The notes below the pieces were generated by a model. The model was not told the origin of the DNA. It did no database searches and was given only the letters and a program-made list of their open reading frames with translations. From NCBI GenBank assembly GCA_025351825.1, contig JANXVE010000074.1, forward strand, positions 1 through 47,222: a stretch of DNA of 47,222 nucleotides, given 5' to 3'. This document shows, in pieces, positions 8,007 to 16,927 of this stretch. Numbering within the stretch: position 1 is the stretch's first letter; every line of letters begins with the position of its first letter. The position numbers and the translations under genes were made by a program. This stretch comes from Chamaesiphon sp. 341R_metabat_111 (lineage in GTDB: Bacteria; Cyanobacteriota; Cyanobacteriia; Cyanobacteriales; Chamaesiphonaceae).

Positions 8007-9020
8007 GTGATTAGAGTAGCGATCAACGGGTTTGGACGGATCGGACGGAATTTTATGCGGTGTTGGTTGGGGAGAACCAATAGTCACTTGGAAGTTGTAG
8101 GCATCAACGATACTTCAGATCCTCGCACCAATGCTCACTTGCTCAGATACGACACCATGTTGGGCAAGTTCGATGCAGAGATTAGTGCTGACGACAACAC
8201 CATCACTGTCAATGGTAAAACGATCAAGTGTGTATCCGATCGCAACCCTGACAATTTGCCTTGGAAAGAGTGGAACATCGATCTCGTAATCGAATCCACA
8301 GGTGTGTTTATCAGCCATGCTGGTGCTTCCCGTCACATCAAGGCTGGTGCCAAAAAAGTCCTGATTACCGCACCAGGCAAAGATGAAGATGGTACCTTCG
8401 TCGTCGGAGTCAACGAGAAAGACTACGACCACAACAAACATTTCATCATTAGTAACGCTAGTTGTACCACCAATTGTCTCGCACCTTTTGCCAAAGTCCT
8501 CAATGACAACTTTGGGATCGTCAAAGGGACGATGACCACTACTCACAGCTACACAGGCGATCAACGCTTGCTCGATGCCTCTCACCGCGATCTCCGTCGC
8601 GCACGGGCAGCCGCAATGAACATCGTCCCCACATCTACTGGTGCGGCTAAAGCCGTATCCTTGGTACTCCCAGAACTCAAAGGTAAGCTGAACGGGATCG
8701 CACTGCGAGTACCAACTCCCAACGTATCAGTTGTCGATCTAGTCGTCAACGTTGAGAAGAAAACCTTCACCGAAGAAGTCAACTCCGTACTCAAAGCAGC
8801 CGCTGAAGGCCCAATGAAAGGGATTTTGGACTTCTGTGAGCTGCCACTAGTTTCCAGCGATTTCAAAGGTACTGATGCCTCTTCCACGATCGATGCCGCA
8901 CTGACGATGGTGATGGGCGACGATATGGTCAAAGTGATCGCCTGGTACGATAACGAGTGGGGCTACAGCCAACGTGTTGTCGATCTCGCCGAAATCGTCG
9001 GTGCGAAGTGGGTCAGATAA
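8007..9020 (+). CDS. gap2: Glyceraldehyde-3-phosphate dehydrogenase, photosynthetic type
   Basis: A 337-aa GAPDH for the Calvin cycle (NADPH-preferring, also NADH) in the cytosol. The start [19 protein letters not shown] after the Rossmann motif [10 protein letters not shown] is characteristic of cyanobacterial Gap2/plastid GapA, not glycolytic Gap1. The catalytic Cys153 is in SNASCTTN and His180 in TTTHSYTG. The start is the GTG at 8007, preceded by AGAGGG about 13 bp upstream. Family members are regulated by CP12 and PRK complex formation. Codon choice (CTC, GTC, ATC, ACC) is stronger than in the neighbours, consistent with high expression. Confidence 0.96.
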   Translation: MIRVAINGFGRIGRNFMRCWLGRTNSHLEVVGINDTSDPRTNAHLLRYDTMLGKFDAEISADDNTITVNGKTIKCVSDRNPDNLPWKEWNIDLVIESTGVFISHAGASRHIKAGAKKVLITAPGKDEDGTFVVGVNEKDYDHNKHFIISNASCTTNCLAPFAKVLNDNFGIVKGTMTTTHSYTGDQRLLDASHRDLRRARAAAMNIVPTSTGAAKAVSLVLPELKGKLNGIALRVPTPNVSVVDLVVNVEKKTFTEEVNSVLKAAAEGPMKGILDFCELPLVSSDFKGTDASSTIDAALTMVMGDDMVKVIAWYDNEWGYSQRVVDLAEIVGAKWVR

Positions 9021-9023
9021 TTA

Positions 9024-9173
9024 GTTGGGAGTTGGGAGTTGGGACTAGCCCTTTCAGGGCAACGAAGCAGCTAAGTCATTGTTCAATTCCTTTCTAAATA
9101 ATAAGCCTCATCATAAAATGATGAGGCTTATTATTTCTCCGAACTCCGAACTCCCAACTCCGAACTCCCAACT
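9024..9173. repeat. Heptamer tandem repeats flanking a hairpin
   Basis: Three GTTGGGA heptamers (9024-9044) face five in-phase CCGAACT/CCCAACT heptamers (9139-9173), which are largely their reverse complement. The last heptamer overlaps the stop codon of the glycosyltransferase. These are STRR-type cyanobacterial repeats. Confidence 0.8.
9096..9136. terminator. Strong bidirectional terminator between gap2 and GT4
   Basis: A perfect 19-bp stem (9096-9114 with 9118-9136), a 3-nt AAA loop, A-rich on the left and T-rich on the right. It reads as an intrinsic terminator for both convergent genes. Confidence 0.88.
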
Positions 9174-10308
9174 ACTTCACCGCTTCCTCATACAATTGCT
9201 CGTGAAGCTGAATTACAACTTCTAGATCGTAGGTAGAAATTCTTTCATAGCCTAATTTAGCCATCTTAGCTGCTTCTTGAGGTCGATCGAGTATCCAAGT
9301 CATCGCAGCGGCTAGTGCATCCACATCGCCAACATCAACCAACAAGCCACAACCGCCTTCGAGCAGATCTTGAGTACCCCTGATTTTGGTACCAATGGTG
9401 GGGACTTCTAAGGCGAGAGATTCTAGGACACAGCGGGGCAGTCCCTCTTGAGCCGAGACTAAAATATTCGCACAGGCAGCCTTCATCAATACTGGCACAT
9501 CAGATCGATTACCGAGAAAGTGAATGCGATCGATTACACCCAATTCTGTGGCTAATTCTTTCATCTTGTCCATCAGTGGGCCAGAACCAGCTAGGGCAAA
9601 GTGTACATCTTTGCGGGCTAGTTTTGCAAACGCTTCGATCGCATCGACATGATGCTTGCGCTTGGTGAACTCTGCGACTGATAGCAACAGTGGCGTATCC
9701 TGACTGATACCCAATTTCTGCCGCACGTCTGCTACAGCGGCATCTGGCACATTATCGCGATTATAATACTTGAGATCTACCCCAATTCCAGGCATATAGT
9801 GGGTATGACTTGGAGCTACTAATCCATACTCTAGTGCTGCCGATTTATCCTCATGGTTGATTGTGACCAGATAATCTGTCCATTTACCAGCCGACTTTTC
9901 TAGATTGATAAATGCGGTGTTTTTGAGCGGATTGCCACCTTTAAAGAAGTGAAATCCATGTGCGGTGTAGATAATTTTGCAGTTTAGCTGGTGGCGTAAA
10001 TCTTTTAACGCATATCGCGTTACAAAAGCCGCAACCGGAGTGTGAACGTGGATGATATTGTATTTTTCACGTAAGACGATCTCGCGAATCTTGCCTGGAG
10101 TCTTCAATAAATTACGCGGATCGAGCGGGTTACGCGACCATTCTACATCCCAGACTCGATCGAATCCTTGCTGACATTTGGGATCGGTGGAAATTCCACA
10201 GGACATAGCATCCACTTGCCATCCTATCGATCGAAAATGAGCTGCAAATGGCAACAAGAAGCTGTTCAGAGTACAGGGCAGAGTCGTAACCATCAAAACT
10301 CTATTCAT
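9172..10308 (-). CDS. Glycosyltransferase family 4 (GT-B fold)
   Basis: A 378-aa retaining GT4 transferase, probably adding a sugar in exopolysaccharide, O-antigen or glycolipid synthesis at the inner face of the membrane. The N-terminal half contains the GT4 HVHTP loop and YTAHGFHFFKGG (about 118-129). The donor-binding half contains LLSVAEFTKRKHH, HFLGNRSDVPVLM and the E-x7-E-type motif EGLPRCVLESLALE, followed by PTIGTKIRGT. It resembles EpsD/Cps-type enzymes. It is a lone gene in the window, so donor and acceptor cannot be assigned. The upstream region is a 397-bp spacer shared with clpP. Confidence 0.88.
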   Translation of the reverse strand: MNRVLMVTTLPCTLNSFLLPFAAHFRSIGWQVDAMSCGISTDPKCQQGFDRVWDVEWSRNPLDPRNLLKTPGKIREIVLREKYNIIHVHTPVAAFVTRYALKDLRHQLNCKIIYTAHGFHFFKGGNPLKNTAFINLEKSAGKWTDYLVTINHEDKSAALEYGLVAPSHTHYMPGIGVDLKYYNRDNVPDAAVADVRQKLGISQDTPLLLSVAEFTKRKHHVDAIEAFAKLARKDVHFALAGSGPLMDKMKELATELGVIDRIHFLGNRSDVPVLMKAACANILVSAQEGLPRCVLESLALEVPTIGTKIRGTQDLLEGGCGLLVDVGDVDALAAAMTWILDRPQEAAKMAKLGYERISTYDLEVVIQLHEQLYEEAVK

Positions 10309-10705
10309 AGACTATTAAACCTAGCAACAACAATGAGAAACCTTAAAATATCGGTACCGATAACGATTGAAAATTAATAATCTAGACTCAATCTATGTAG
10401 AATCCGTGCCCAATATGTTCAAATCAAGAACTCAGATCACAACCGAGTTGTGACGTAATCGTCCAGTATAACAAGGAAGCGAAAAGACTCCATCGGGGAA
10501 TTCACGTAAGAATTAAGGATTAGGCTTTAGGCTTTAGGAATTAGGGATTAGGCTTTAGGGATTATGATTGGACATTTGCTCCCCACACCTCCCACACCTC
10601 CCACACCCCCCATCCCCCCATCCCTCAACTCAGTACGGATACCCCTAGACCTTTGAGCACAAGATTGGGTAATAATAGGAAGAATCGACATAAAGTGGCA
10701 CAGCT
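10309..10705. other. Intergenic spacer with simple repeats (GT4/clpP)
   Basis: No gene seen. The spacer holds tandem TAGGCTTTAGG-type repeats (about 10515-10565) and a C-rich tract of CCTCCCACA units (10579-10626). Both GT4 and clpP promoters must lie here, since the genes diverge. TAATAAT at about 10670-10676 is a possible clpP -10 region. Confidence 0.6.
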
Positions 10706-11317
10706 ATGATACCTACCGTAATTGAACAGTCTGGGAGAGGCGAACGCGCCTTTGACATTTATTCTCGGCTATTGCGCGATCGAATTATCTTCTTGGGCGA
10801 CCAGGTAACTTCAGATTTAGCCAACCTCATCGTGGCGCAATTGCTATTTTTGGAAGCAGAAGATCCAGAAAAAGATATCTATTTGTATATCAATTCCCCT
10901 GGCGGTTCGGTTTCTGCTGGCATGGGCATCTTTGACACGATGAACCAAATTCGTCCTGATGTCTGCACTGTGTGCATGGGATTTGCAGCAAGCATGGGAG
11001 CGTTCTTGCTCAGTGCTGGAGCACATGGCAAGCGGATGAGCCTACCAAGTTCTAGAATCATGATTCACCAGCCTCTAGGCGGCGCACAGGGGCAAGCGAC
11101 AGACATCGCGATCCAAGCCAAGGAAATTCTCTATATCAAGGGTACGTTGAACGATTTACTCGCCAAACATACTGGTCAACCATTGGAAAAAATCCAAGAA
11201 GATACCGATCGAGATTTCTACATGTCTGCGGTGGAAGCCAAGGACTATGGTTTAATCGATACGGTGATCGATCGACGTGTCAGTGCTGTTAATCCGCCGC
11301 TAGCTCTAGTTCAATAA
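10706..11317 (+). CDS. clpP: ATP-dependent Clp protease proteolytic subunit
   Basis: The 203-aa serine peptidase core of the Clp protease, a cytosolic tetradecamer fed by ClpC or ClpX. The catalytic triad is Ser96 (GFAASMGAF), His121 (MIHQPLGG) and Asp170 (DTDRDFYMS). INSPGGSV (62-69) forms the oxyanion strand. The triad shows this is ClpP, not the inactive ClpR. No clpX or clpR lies next to it, so it is one of the several stand-alone cyanobacterial clpP paralogues. The number cannot be assigned safely. Confidence 0.95.
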   Translation: MIPTVIEQSGRGERAFDIYSRLLRDRIIFLGDQVTSDLANLIVAQLLFLEAEDPEKDIYLYINSPGGSVSAGMGIFDTMNQIRPDVCTVCMGFAASMGAFLLSAGAHGKRMSLPSSRIMIHQPLGGAQGQATDIAIQAKEILYIKGTLNDLLAKHTGQPLEKIQEDTDRDFYMSAVEAKDYGLIDTVIDRRVSAVNPPLALVQ

Positions 11318-11342
11318 TTTTTGCAAGCTAGACAAAATCTCA

Positions 11343-11384
11343 AAAATAGAGTAGGAGAATCGATCGATTCCCCTACTCTATTTT
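11343..11384. terminator. Intrinsic terminator after clpP
   Basis: AAAATAGAGTAGG...CCTACTCTATTTT forms a near-perfect stem of about 20 bp (one mismatch) centred on CGATCG at 11361-11366. It is A-rich on the left and T-rich on the right, so it can serve clpP and the convergent porin-like gene. Confidence 0.85.
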
Positions 11385-11404
11385 CGTTGGTAGCTATAAA
11401 CTAT

Positions 11405-11425
11405 CAATTCTCAATTCTCAATTCT
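11405..11425. repeat. Three CAATTCT heptamers
   Basis: Exact tandem heptamers 11405-11411, 11412-11418 and 11419-11425, just 3' of the beta-barrel gene. Confidence 0.85.
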
Positions 11426-11432
11426 CAACTAC

Positions 11433-12101
11433 CTAAAAACCATAGCCAACAGCGATACCAAGTCCATTAACGCTCTTGTAATTGGCATTGAGAATAATGC
11501 TGTCAGATACCTGATAATCTACTCCAGCTTCAAGATACAAGCCAAATTGACTGTTTGTACCGACACCGATAATATTCGGAGTAACTGAAGTATTTACAGA
11601 ATTACCATAGAATCCAGCTCCACCATAAGGTGTGAAATCAGAATTGGGGATCTTGTAATCATAGGTCCCAGAGACACCGTAGGTAGTACTGGAATAGTTA
11701 ACATTCCCAGTAAGACCTGCTACTGATACTGCGGCAGAAGATCCACTCCCAAATGTAAAAAATGGTCTAACAGAGATATTATCTGCAACCTCAATTTTGC
11801 CTGTGACACCGTAGGCAGTAATTGTGGCACCAGTTCCTGGGATAGTTTGTCCACCAAAAGACGCTTCTATCTGCTGACCAAAAGAGATGCTTGGTGCAAT
11901 GTAGTATTTTTTCTTAGGCTTCTCCAGTGAGTTGGTTGGTGTTTGTGCGACCAAAGCTGGCTTGACTGTCGATTGAGACGAAGTAGTATTGCTATTAACT
12001 TTGATGTTCCTAGCTTGTAACTCACCAGCAACAGCAGGAGTAGCCGTTACGATTGCCGCTACAGTAGTCAAGAGTGCGATCGCGGGTAAAAATAGTTTCA
12101 T
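11433..12101 (-). CDS. Outer-membrane beta-barrel protein
   Basis: A 222-aa exported protein. A signal peptide (MKLFLPAIALLTTVAAIVT, cleavage near AVAGE) precedes a Ser/Thr/Pro/Lys linker to about residue 68. Alternating hydrophobic strands then run to the C-terminus, for example YGVTGKIEVADNISVRPFF. The chain ends ...GIAVGYGF with a terminal Phe, the usual outer-membrane assembly signal. This fits small opacity/OmpA-like eight-strand barrels. No periplasmic peptidoglycan-binding domain is present. Function could be structural or a narrow pore. Specific substrate is unknown. Confidence 0.78.
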   Translation of the reverse strand: MKLFLPAIALLTTVAAIVTATPAVAGELQARNIKVNSNTTSSQSTVKPALVAQTPTNSLEKPKKKYYIAPSISFGQQIEASFGGQTIPGTGATITAYGVTGKIEVADNISVRPFFTFGSGSSAAVSVAGLTGNVNYSSTTYGVSGTYDYKIPNSDFTPYGGAGFYGNSVNTSVTPNIIGVGTNSQFGLYLEAGVDYQVSDSIILNANYKSVNGLGIAVGYGF

Positions 12102-12392
12102 GATATTGCTGCGAATTTATTGTGGATTTTTGCGACATCTTTACAACCAAGAGCAGTAAAACTTTCGCCCTGTTTGTATTCTAATTGTATTCTAAAGTTG
12201 TACCTTATGACTTCGTAGCAAGGCCGATCGGATCGAGGGGTGATTTCTTCAGTGACAAGGCTAGGTGGCAAGGCTATGAAGATTAGTAAACAAATATTAG
12301 CGAGTTATTGTCAGCTTTCAATTCTTTGTGTTAGCTTTAGCTCAGGTAGTAACTTACCCGTTGTTACGGAACAGCTAACCAATTCACAATAT

Positions 12393-12578
12393 AGGAGGTG
12401 GTGCCCATGATCGAGAGTAGTACACGTTTGGGTCTCGAAACTGGAGTTAGCCGGCTGAGTGCTGGGACTGTCCTCTAGTCATTTGTAGGTTTTGTCTACA
12501 GAACTAGTCTATATTCACGCCTGCTTGCGAGTAGAGTTTCTCCCAGCAGCCAGGTTCCAGTGAACAGACCCCCTAGAC
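12393..12578 (+). ncRNA. Candidate structured ncRNA, 6S-like rod
   Basis: Bases about 12393-12578 fold into one long rod. Ends TAGGAGGT (12392-12399) and ACCCCCTA (12568-12575) pair with one mismatch. Inside, CTGGA, GGCT and TGCTGGGA pair with TCCCAGCA, AGCC and TCCAG, and TGTAG/CTACA makes an apical hairpin. An intrinsic terminator follows at once. Length (~185 nt) and shape match cyanobacterial 6S RNA, the RNA polymerase decoy, but I cannot confirm by alignment. The alternative is an attenuating leader of apt. Upstream, 12102-12392 holds no convincing gene, although short ORFs of 44 aa (12276) and 23 aa (12407) overlap. Confidence 0.55.
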
Positions 12579-12640
12579 CGCTCCTATTATTAGTACCGAG
12601 ATTTTAGAATCTTAGCTAATAGTAGGAGCGGATAGTTTTT
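12578..12640 (+). terminator. Strong intrinsic terminator after the ncRNA
   Basis: CCGCTCCTATTATTAG (12578-12593) pairs with CTAATAGTAGGAGCGG (12616-12631) except for one G-T pair. ATAGTTTTT follows. It separates the structured RNA from apt. Confidence 0.85.
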
Positions 12641-12734
12641 GGAGATTAATCGAGCTGCATGGAGCATCCAGCGATTGACAATTGGTAACTAACAGTAGAC
12701 GATCTGTAGTTAGCCCAATTCATCGCTATAAGTA

Positions 12735-13247
12735 ATGGATCTCAAAGCTCTGATTCGTGACATTTCTGACTTTCCCAAGCCTGGGATCGTATTTCGCGAT
12801 ATTACCACCTTGCTGCGCGACCCAGAGGGGTTACGATACTCGATCGATACCTTAGCAAGTAAGATGCAAGATTGGCAGCCTGAATATATTGTTGGGATGG
12901 AGTCGCGGGGATTTATCTTTGGAGCAGCGTTGGCATATCAGATGGGAATTGGGTTTATTCCGGTGCGAAAACCAGGCAAGCTGCCAGCAGCGGTATACAC
13001 AGTAGAATACGCGCTGGAATACGGGACAGACAAGCTGGAGATTCATCGAGATGCAGTAGTTGCGGGCAGTCGCATCTCGATCGTTGATGACTTGATTGCG
13101 ACAGGTGGCACGGCAGCAGCAACGGCAAAGTTACTACAGGATATTGGTTGTGAGCTGGTCGGCTGCGCGTTTGTGATCGAGCTAGACGCTCTCAATGGTC
13201 GATCTCGGTTGCCAGATGTACCGATTATTTCACTCGTTCATTATTAG
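12735..13247 (+). CDS. apt: Adenine phosphoribosyltransferase
   Basis: Purine salvage: adenine + PRPP to AMP + PPi in the cytosol. The 170-aa length is typical. [20 protein letters not shown] is the family N-terminus, MESRGFIFG (55-63) is the conserved loop, and the PRPP-binding motif [13 protein letters not shown] is at about 116-128. The ATG at 12735 is clear. It is monocistronic by spacing (121 bp to the next gene). Confidence 0.95.
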   Translation: MDLKALIRDISDFPKPGIVFRDITTLLRDPEGLRYSIDTLASKMQDWQPEYIVGMESRGFIFGAALAYQMGIGFIPVRKPGKLPAAVYTVEYALEYGTDKLEIHRDAVVAGSRISIVDDLIATGGTAAATAKLLQDIGCELVGCAFVIELDALNGRSRLPDVPIISLVHY

Positions 13248-13367
13248 CAGCCTACTATTCACAATCCACCAAAACACTAGCAACCATGCTTGGACGAAAG
13301 ACATATGTAGATCGCTTTGTAAAGATCGATTAAGATGGGGGTGGATACTGCGTAACATTCTTTAATA

Positions 13368-14813
13368 ATGCTGACCGAGCGTTCCGAGTCGTCAGAAAAT
13401 AATACTCACCCTTTGCTCGACAAAATCTTGTTCGGACATCAGCCAACGCCTGAATTGTTCGCAATTTTGTTGGTATATGCCGTCCAGGGAATTTTGGGGA
13501 TATCTCGGCTGGCAGTAAGTTTCTTCCTCAAGGATGAACTAGCACTGTCTCCAGCAGAAGTTGCCGCTATGATGGGCATAGCAGCCTTACCGTGGACAAT
13601 TAAACCTTTATTTGGGTTTATGTCTGATGGCTTACCAATTTTCGGGTACAGAAGGCGACCATACCTGATCTTGTCTGGATTAGTTGGTGTCGCAGCTTGG
13701 GTAAGCCTAGCGACGATCGTACATACCGCTGCTGCGGCAACATTTGCGATCGTGATTACCTCGCTTTCCGTAGCTGTAGGCGATGTGATCGTCGATTCCT
13801 TGATTGTCGAGCGTGCTAGAGATGAGTCACTGGCTGACTCCGGTTCGATTCAATCACTCTGTTGGGGCGCGGCTGCCGTTGGTGGTTTGCTGACTGCTTA
13901 CTCTAGTGGATTATTGCTCGAACAATTTAGTACCCGCACCGTCTTTGCCATTACCGCAGTTTTCCCGCTCCTAGTCTCAGCAGCGGCTTTCTTGATTTCT
14001 GAGGAACCAGTTACTGCCAGCGATACTGATGGGAAAGCAGTTGTCAAAGATCAAATTCAGCAGTTGTGGCAGGCTCTGAAGCAAAAAGCGATTTGGATGC
14101 CCACGTTATTTCTGTTTTTGTGGCAATGTACACCGACAGCCGAATCAGCATTTTTCTACTTCAGCACCAATGAATTGGGATTTACGCCGGAGTTTTTAGG
14201 GCGAGTGCGATTGGTGACGAGTTTGGGATCTTTATTCGGCGTGTGGCTATTTCAACGTTTCTTAAAAACTATTCCGTTTCGCCAAATTTTCTTGGGGATG
14301 ACGTTATTTTCCGCCTTTGTTGGGATGACAACTATACTATTAGTTACTCACACTAACCGCACATTAGGCATTGATGACCATTGGTTTGCATTAGGTGATA
14401 GCTTGATCCTCACAATTGCCGGACAGCTCACCTTCATCCCCGTCCTAATCTTGGCGGCGAGATTGTGTCCACCTGGGATTGAAGCTACGCTGTTTGCGAT
14501 GTTGATGTCGGTATTGAATTTATCGAGTTTGGTATCCAAGGAAGGCGGTGCGATTCTCACCCATCTATTGGGAGTGACAGACACCAATTTCGATCGAATG
14601 TGGCTGTTAGTTGTAATTACTAATGTTGGCAGTGTGCTGCCGCTAGTCTTTATCAATCTATTGCCAAATGAAGATCCACAACTAGCAGCGGCGACTGCGA
14701 TGTCGATTCCACCTGCAAGTGTAATCGAGCATCCGCAAACTGGAATAGTTGGAGGTCAATCTTTTCTGCCCAATATGTCACCGGAATTATTGGAAGTTAA
14801 ATCAGAAAAATAA
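13368..14813 (+). CDS. Folate-biopterin transporter family (BT1/FBT) carrier
   Basis: A 481-aa MFS-related integral membrane protein with about 12 helices. The block LGISRLAVSFFLKDELALSP followed by PWTIKPLFGFMSDGLPIFGY is the BT1/FBT signature seen in cyanobacterial and plastid folate carriers. The family moves folates or pterins across the plasma or plastid envelope membrane. The ATG at 13368 gives a cytosolic N-terminus of about 20 residues. The C-terminal 40 residues are hydrophilic and poorly conserved in type. It precedes the carotenoid oxygenase with a 73-bp spacer occupied by a dispersed repeat. Confidence 0.87.
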   Translation: MLTERSESSENNTHPLLDKILFGHQPTPELFAILLVYAVQGILGISRLAVSFFLKDELALSPAEVAAMMGIAALPWTIKPLFGFMSDGLPIFGYRRRPYLILSGLVGVAAWVSLATIVHTAAAATFAIVITSLSVAVGDVIVDSLIVERARDESLADSGSIQSLCWGAAAVGGLLTAYSSGLLLEQFSTRTVFAITAVFPLLVSAAAFLISEEPVTASDTDGKAVVKDQIQQLWQALKQKAIWMPTLFLFLWQCTPTAESAFFYFSTNELGFTPEFLGRVRLVTSLGSLFGVWLFQRFLKTIPFRQIFLGMTLFSAFVGMTTILLVTHTNRTLGIDDHWFALGDSLILTIAGQLTFIPVLILAARLCPPGIEATLFAMLMSVLNLSSLVSKEGGAILTHLLGVTDTNFDRMWLLVVITNVGSVLPLVFINLLPNEDPQLAAATAMSIPPASVIEHPQTGIVGGQSFLPNMSPELLEVKSEK

Positions 14814-14828
14814 GTATTACTGCGTAGA

Positions 14829-14878
14829 TCTACCCACCCCGCCCTATGGGCACCCCTCCCAGGAGGGGATTTATCCCC
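14829..14878 (+). repeat. Dispersed CCCACCCCGCCCTA-G-GGGCA repeat
   Basis: A single-arm copy of the element forming the inverted pair at 148-304, with T for C in CCCTATGGGCA and an extra CCC. It fills the short spacer in front of the carotenoid oxygenase and can fold (CCCCTCC/GGAGGGG). Confidence 0.75.
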
Positions 14879-14886
14879 AGAATAAT

Positions 14887-16365
14887 ATGCAAACTCAAGC
14901 TAGAGAACTTACCTACAATTTACAGCAGTGGAAACAGGGATATCGATCGCAAAAGCAAGAATATGATTATCAGATCTCTGAAATTGACGGACAGATTCCG
15001 GCTGAACTGACGGGGACATTGTTCAGAAATGGCCCAGGAATGCTGGATATCAATGATGTTTCTGTTCGCCATCCTTTTGATGGGGATGGAATGATTTGCC
15101 GGATTACTTTTCAGAATGGCAAAGCTCACTTTCGCAATCGCTTTGTCCAGACGGAAGCCTATCAAGCCGAACAAATAGCGGGTGAATTTCTCTATCGCGG
15201 TGTATTTGGTACTCAAAAAGCTGGGGGCTGGAAAACCAACGCTTTCGATGTCAATTTAAAGAATATTGCTAATACTCAAGTTGTCTATTGGGGCGGTAAA
15301 TTACTCGCTTTGTGGGAAGCTGCCGAACCACATCGGTTAGATCCAAAAACTTTGGAAACATTGGGAATTGAATATCTCAACAACACTCTAAAACCAGGCG
15401 ATCCGTTTGCAGCACATCCACTATTCGATCCCAAAGGGCGGATGGTTAATTTTGGCTTAAAAGCTGGTAAATTCGATCGAACTGGATTGCTAACTGAAAT
15501 TACGATCTACGAGCTAGATCTAGATGGTGAAGTAGTCGAACAGCATTCACACGTCATTCCTGGATTCGCATTTATCCATGATTTCGCGATTACGCCCAAC
15601 TATTGTATCTTCTTCCAAAATCCAGTCGGGTTCAATCCCTTCCCCTTCCTATTCGGCTTGAAAGGTGCGGCGGAATGTGTCAAATTTCAGCCTGAAAAGC
15701 TAACAAAAATTCTACTAATTCCCCGCAATCCCCGCAGTGGCGAACAGATGCAAACCCTCGAAACTAAATCAGGGTTTGTGTTTCACCACGCCAACGCCTT
15801 CGAGCATGACGGTAAAATCTCGATCGATTCCATTGCCTATCCCACCTTCCCCGAAGTTGAACCCGATAAAGATTTCCGCGAGATGGACTTCAGCACGCTC
15901 ACCCCAGGACAACTGTGGCGATTTGAAATGGATCTAGCTACTCAACAGGTAACTAGCCAGCTAGTCGAACCCCGCTGTTGTGAGTTCCCAACTATTAACC
16001 CCGCAAATGTTGGACAACCCTATCGCTACGTCTACATGGGTGCGGCGCAAATGTCCGATGGCAATGCACCGTTGCAAAGTATCATCAAACTCGATCGAGA
16101 AAATGGTACCCAACAATTGTGGACGGCAGCACCAACCGGATATGTGAATGAACCTGTGTTTGTACCGCGTCCTGGTGGCACCCAGGAGGACGATGGCTGG
16201 CTGCTAGCGATGATTTATGATGGGTCACGAGATCGATCGGCTGTGGTCATTCTCGATGCCGCAGATCTGACGAAAGGGGCAGTAGCAACTCTCTGGTTGA
16301 CGCACCACATTCCCTATGGTTTGCATGGGAGTTGGACAGACAGTGTATTTACCGACAGCCTCTGA
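14887..16365 (+). CDS. Carotenoid oxygenase (apocarotenoid cleavage dioxygenase)
   Basis: A 492-aa non-haem iron dioxygenase of the RPE65/CCD family that cleaves a double bond of carotenoids or apocarotenoids to give apocarotenals or retinal. The family N-terminus GTLFRNGPGMLDI is present. Candidate iron-binding histidines lie in HDFAITPNY, FHHANAFE and the C-terminal PYGLHGSW, plus one in an AHPLFDP segment. Length matches the Synechocystis apocarotenoid oxygenase (about 490 aa). I chose the ATG at 14887. The open frame extends upstream to 14749 but overlaps the preceding gene. Substrate is inferred from the family. Confidence 0.9.
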   Translation: MQTQARELTYNLQQWKQGYRSQKQEYDYQISEIDGQIPAELTGTLFRNGPGMLDINDVSVRHPFDGDGMICRITFQNGKAHFRNRFVQTEAYQAEQIAGEFLYRGVFGTQKAGGWKTNAFDVNLKNIANTQVVYWGGKLLALWEAAEPHRLDPKTLETLGIEYLNNTLKPGDPFAAHPLFDPKGRMVNFGLKAGKFDRTGLLTEITIYELDLDGEVVEQHSHVIPGFAFIHDFAITPNYCIFFQNPVGFNPFPFLFGLKGAAECVKFQPEKLTKILLIPRNPRSGEQMQTLETKSGFVFHHANAFEHDGKISIDSIAYPTFPEVEPDKDFREMDFSTLTPGQLWRFEMDLATQQVTSQLVEPRCCEFPTINPANVGQPYRYVYMGAAQMSDGNAPLQSIIKLDRENGTQQLWTAAPTGYVNEPVFVPRPGGTQEDDGWLLAMIYDGSRDRSAVVILDAADLTKGAVATLWLTHHIPYGLHGSWTDSVFTDSL

Positions 16366-16404
16366 AACGATCGGTTAACAGATGCCAATAGTTAATCTAA
16401 AATA

Positions 16405-16445
16405 AGATATCCCCTGCTAGCGACCAAACTAATCAGGGGATATCT
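16405..16445. terminator. Hairpin after the carotenoid oxygenase
   Basis: AGATATCCCCTG (16405-16416) pairs exactly with CAGGGGATATCT (16434-16445) around a 17-nt loop. The perfect palindrome GCGGCTAGCCGC follows at 16447-16458. No T-run. Confidence 0.6.
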
Positions 16446-16483
16446 AGCGGCTAGCCGCAATATTGAAATATCTGTTATCAATT

Positions 16484-16747
16484 ATGACACAAGCGAGAGA
16501 ACCGGAAGATTTCAGGGCAGAAACAGAAAGACGATTTGGGCATCTAAATAGAAGATTGGAGCGATTGGAAGATACCCAGATCTCACCACAGGAGTTTGCC
16601 AGAGCTTTTGAAAGAGTTAATGTTGAGACTACTGAGATTAAAAGAGAGATTGCTAATTTGCATACTAAAATCGATGCTCTTAGTACTGAGTTAAATGGAA
16701 AAATCGATACTATATTGAAACATCTAACTGGATCTGGCGATAGCTAA
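16484..16747 (+). CDS. Small coiled-coil hypothetical protein
   Basis: An 87-aa acidic/basic protein starting MTQAREPEDF at the ATG 16484; an in-frame TTG at 16463 is less likely. Heptad-like spacing of Leu, Ile and Val in RRLERLEDTQ and EIKREIANLHTKIDALSTEL predicts a coiled coil over most of the chain. There is no membrane segment and no catalytic motif. Such short coiled-coil proteins are common in cyanobacteria, with unknown role. A terminator follows immediately. Confidence 0.65.
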   Translation: MTQAREPEDFRAETERRFGHLNRRLERLEDTQISPQEFARAFERVNVETTEIKREIANLHTKIDALSTELNGKIDTILKHLTGSGDS

Positions 16748-16748
16748 T

Positions 16749-16794
16749 AAAAGTAGAGTAGGAGCAATTCATAAAGTACTCCTACTCTACTTTT
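16749..16794. terminator. Bidirectional terminator
   Basis: AAAAGTAGAGTAGGAG (16749-16764) pairs perfectly with CTCCTACTCTACTTTT (16779-16794), with a 14-nt loop. It shares the GTAGAGTAGGAG arm with the related terminator at 11343-11384. The truncated lnt copy on the minus strand runs into it. Confidence 0.87.
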
Positions 16795-16927
16795 CTAGAA
16801 TTTGTCGTTAGTAATACTAACCCGATCGCAAACATTAATGGTGTAAACCAATTACCAACCTGAACATACAATGTTTGAGTATTGCGGCGATAAACTTGAT
16901 GGGCGTGTACGGCAAATCGATCGAGAT
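16795..16927 (-). pseudogene. Fragment of lnt 3' end (partial duplicate)
   Basis: On the minus strand this stretch encodes FAVHAHQVYRRNTQTLYV and on to FAIGLVL, about 30 of 35 residues identical to the C-terminus of the intact Lnt encoded at 17855-19441. Nothing upstream of it matches the rest of Lnt: homology stops where an inverted-repeat element begins at 16928. It is therefore a truncated copy, not a gene. The ORF covering it (16782-17018) is an accidental fusion with repeat sequence. Confidence 0.85.

Noticed and set aside
12276-12478. 44-aa and 23-aa ORFs overlapping the ncRNA start
   Set aside because: The 23-aa ORF has a good ribosome site (AGGAGG), but both overlap the strongly folded RNA, so I prefer the RNA. 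A small peptide cannot be excluded.
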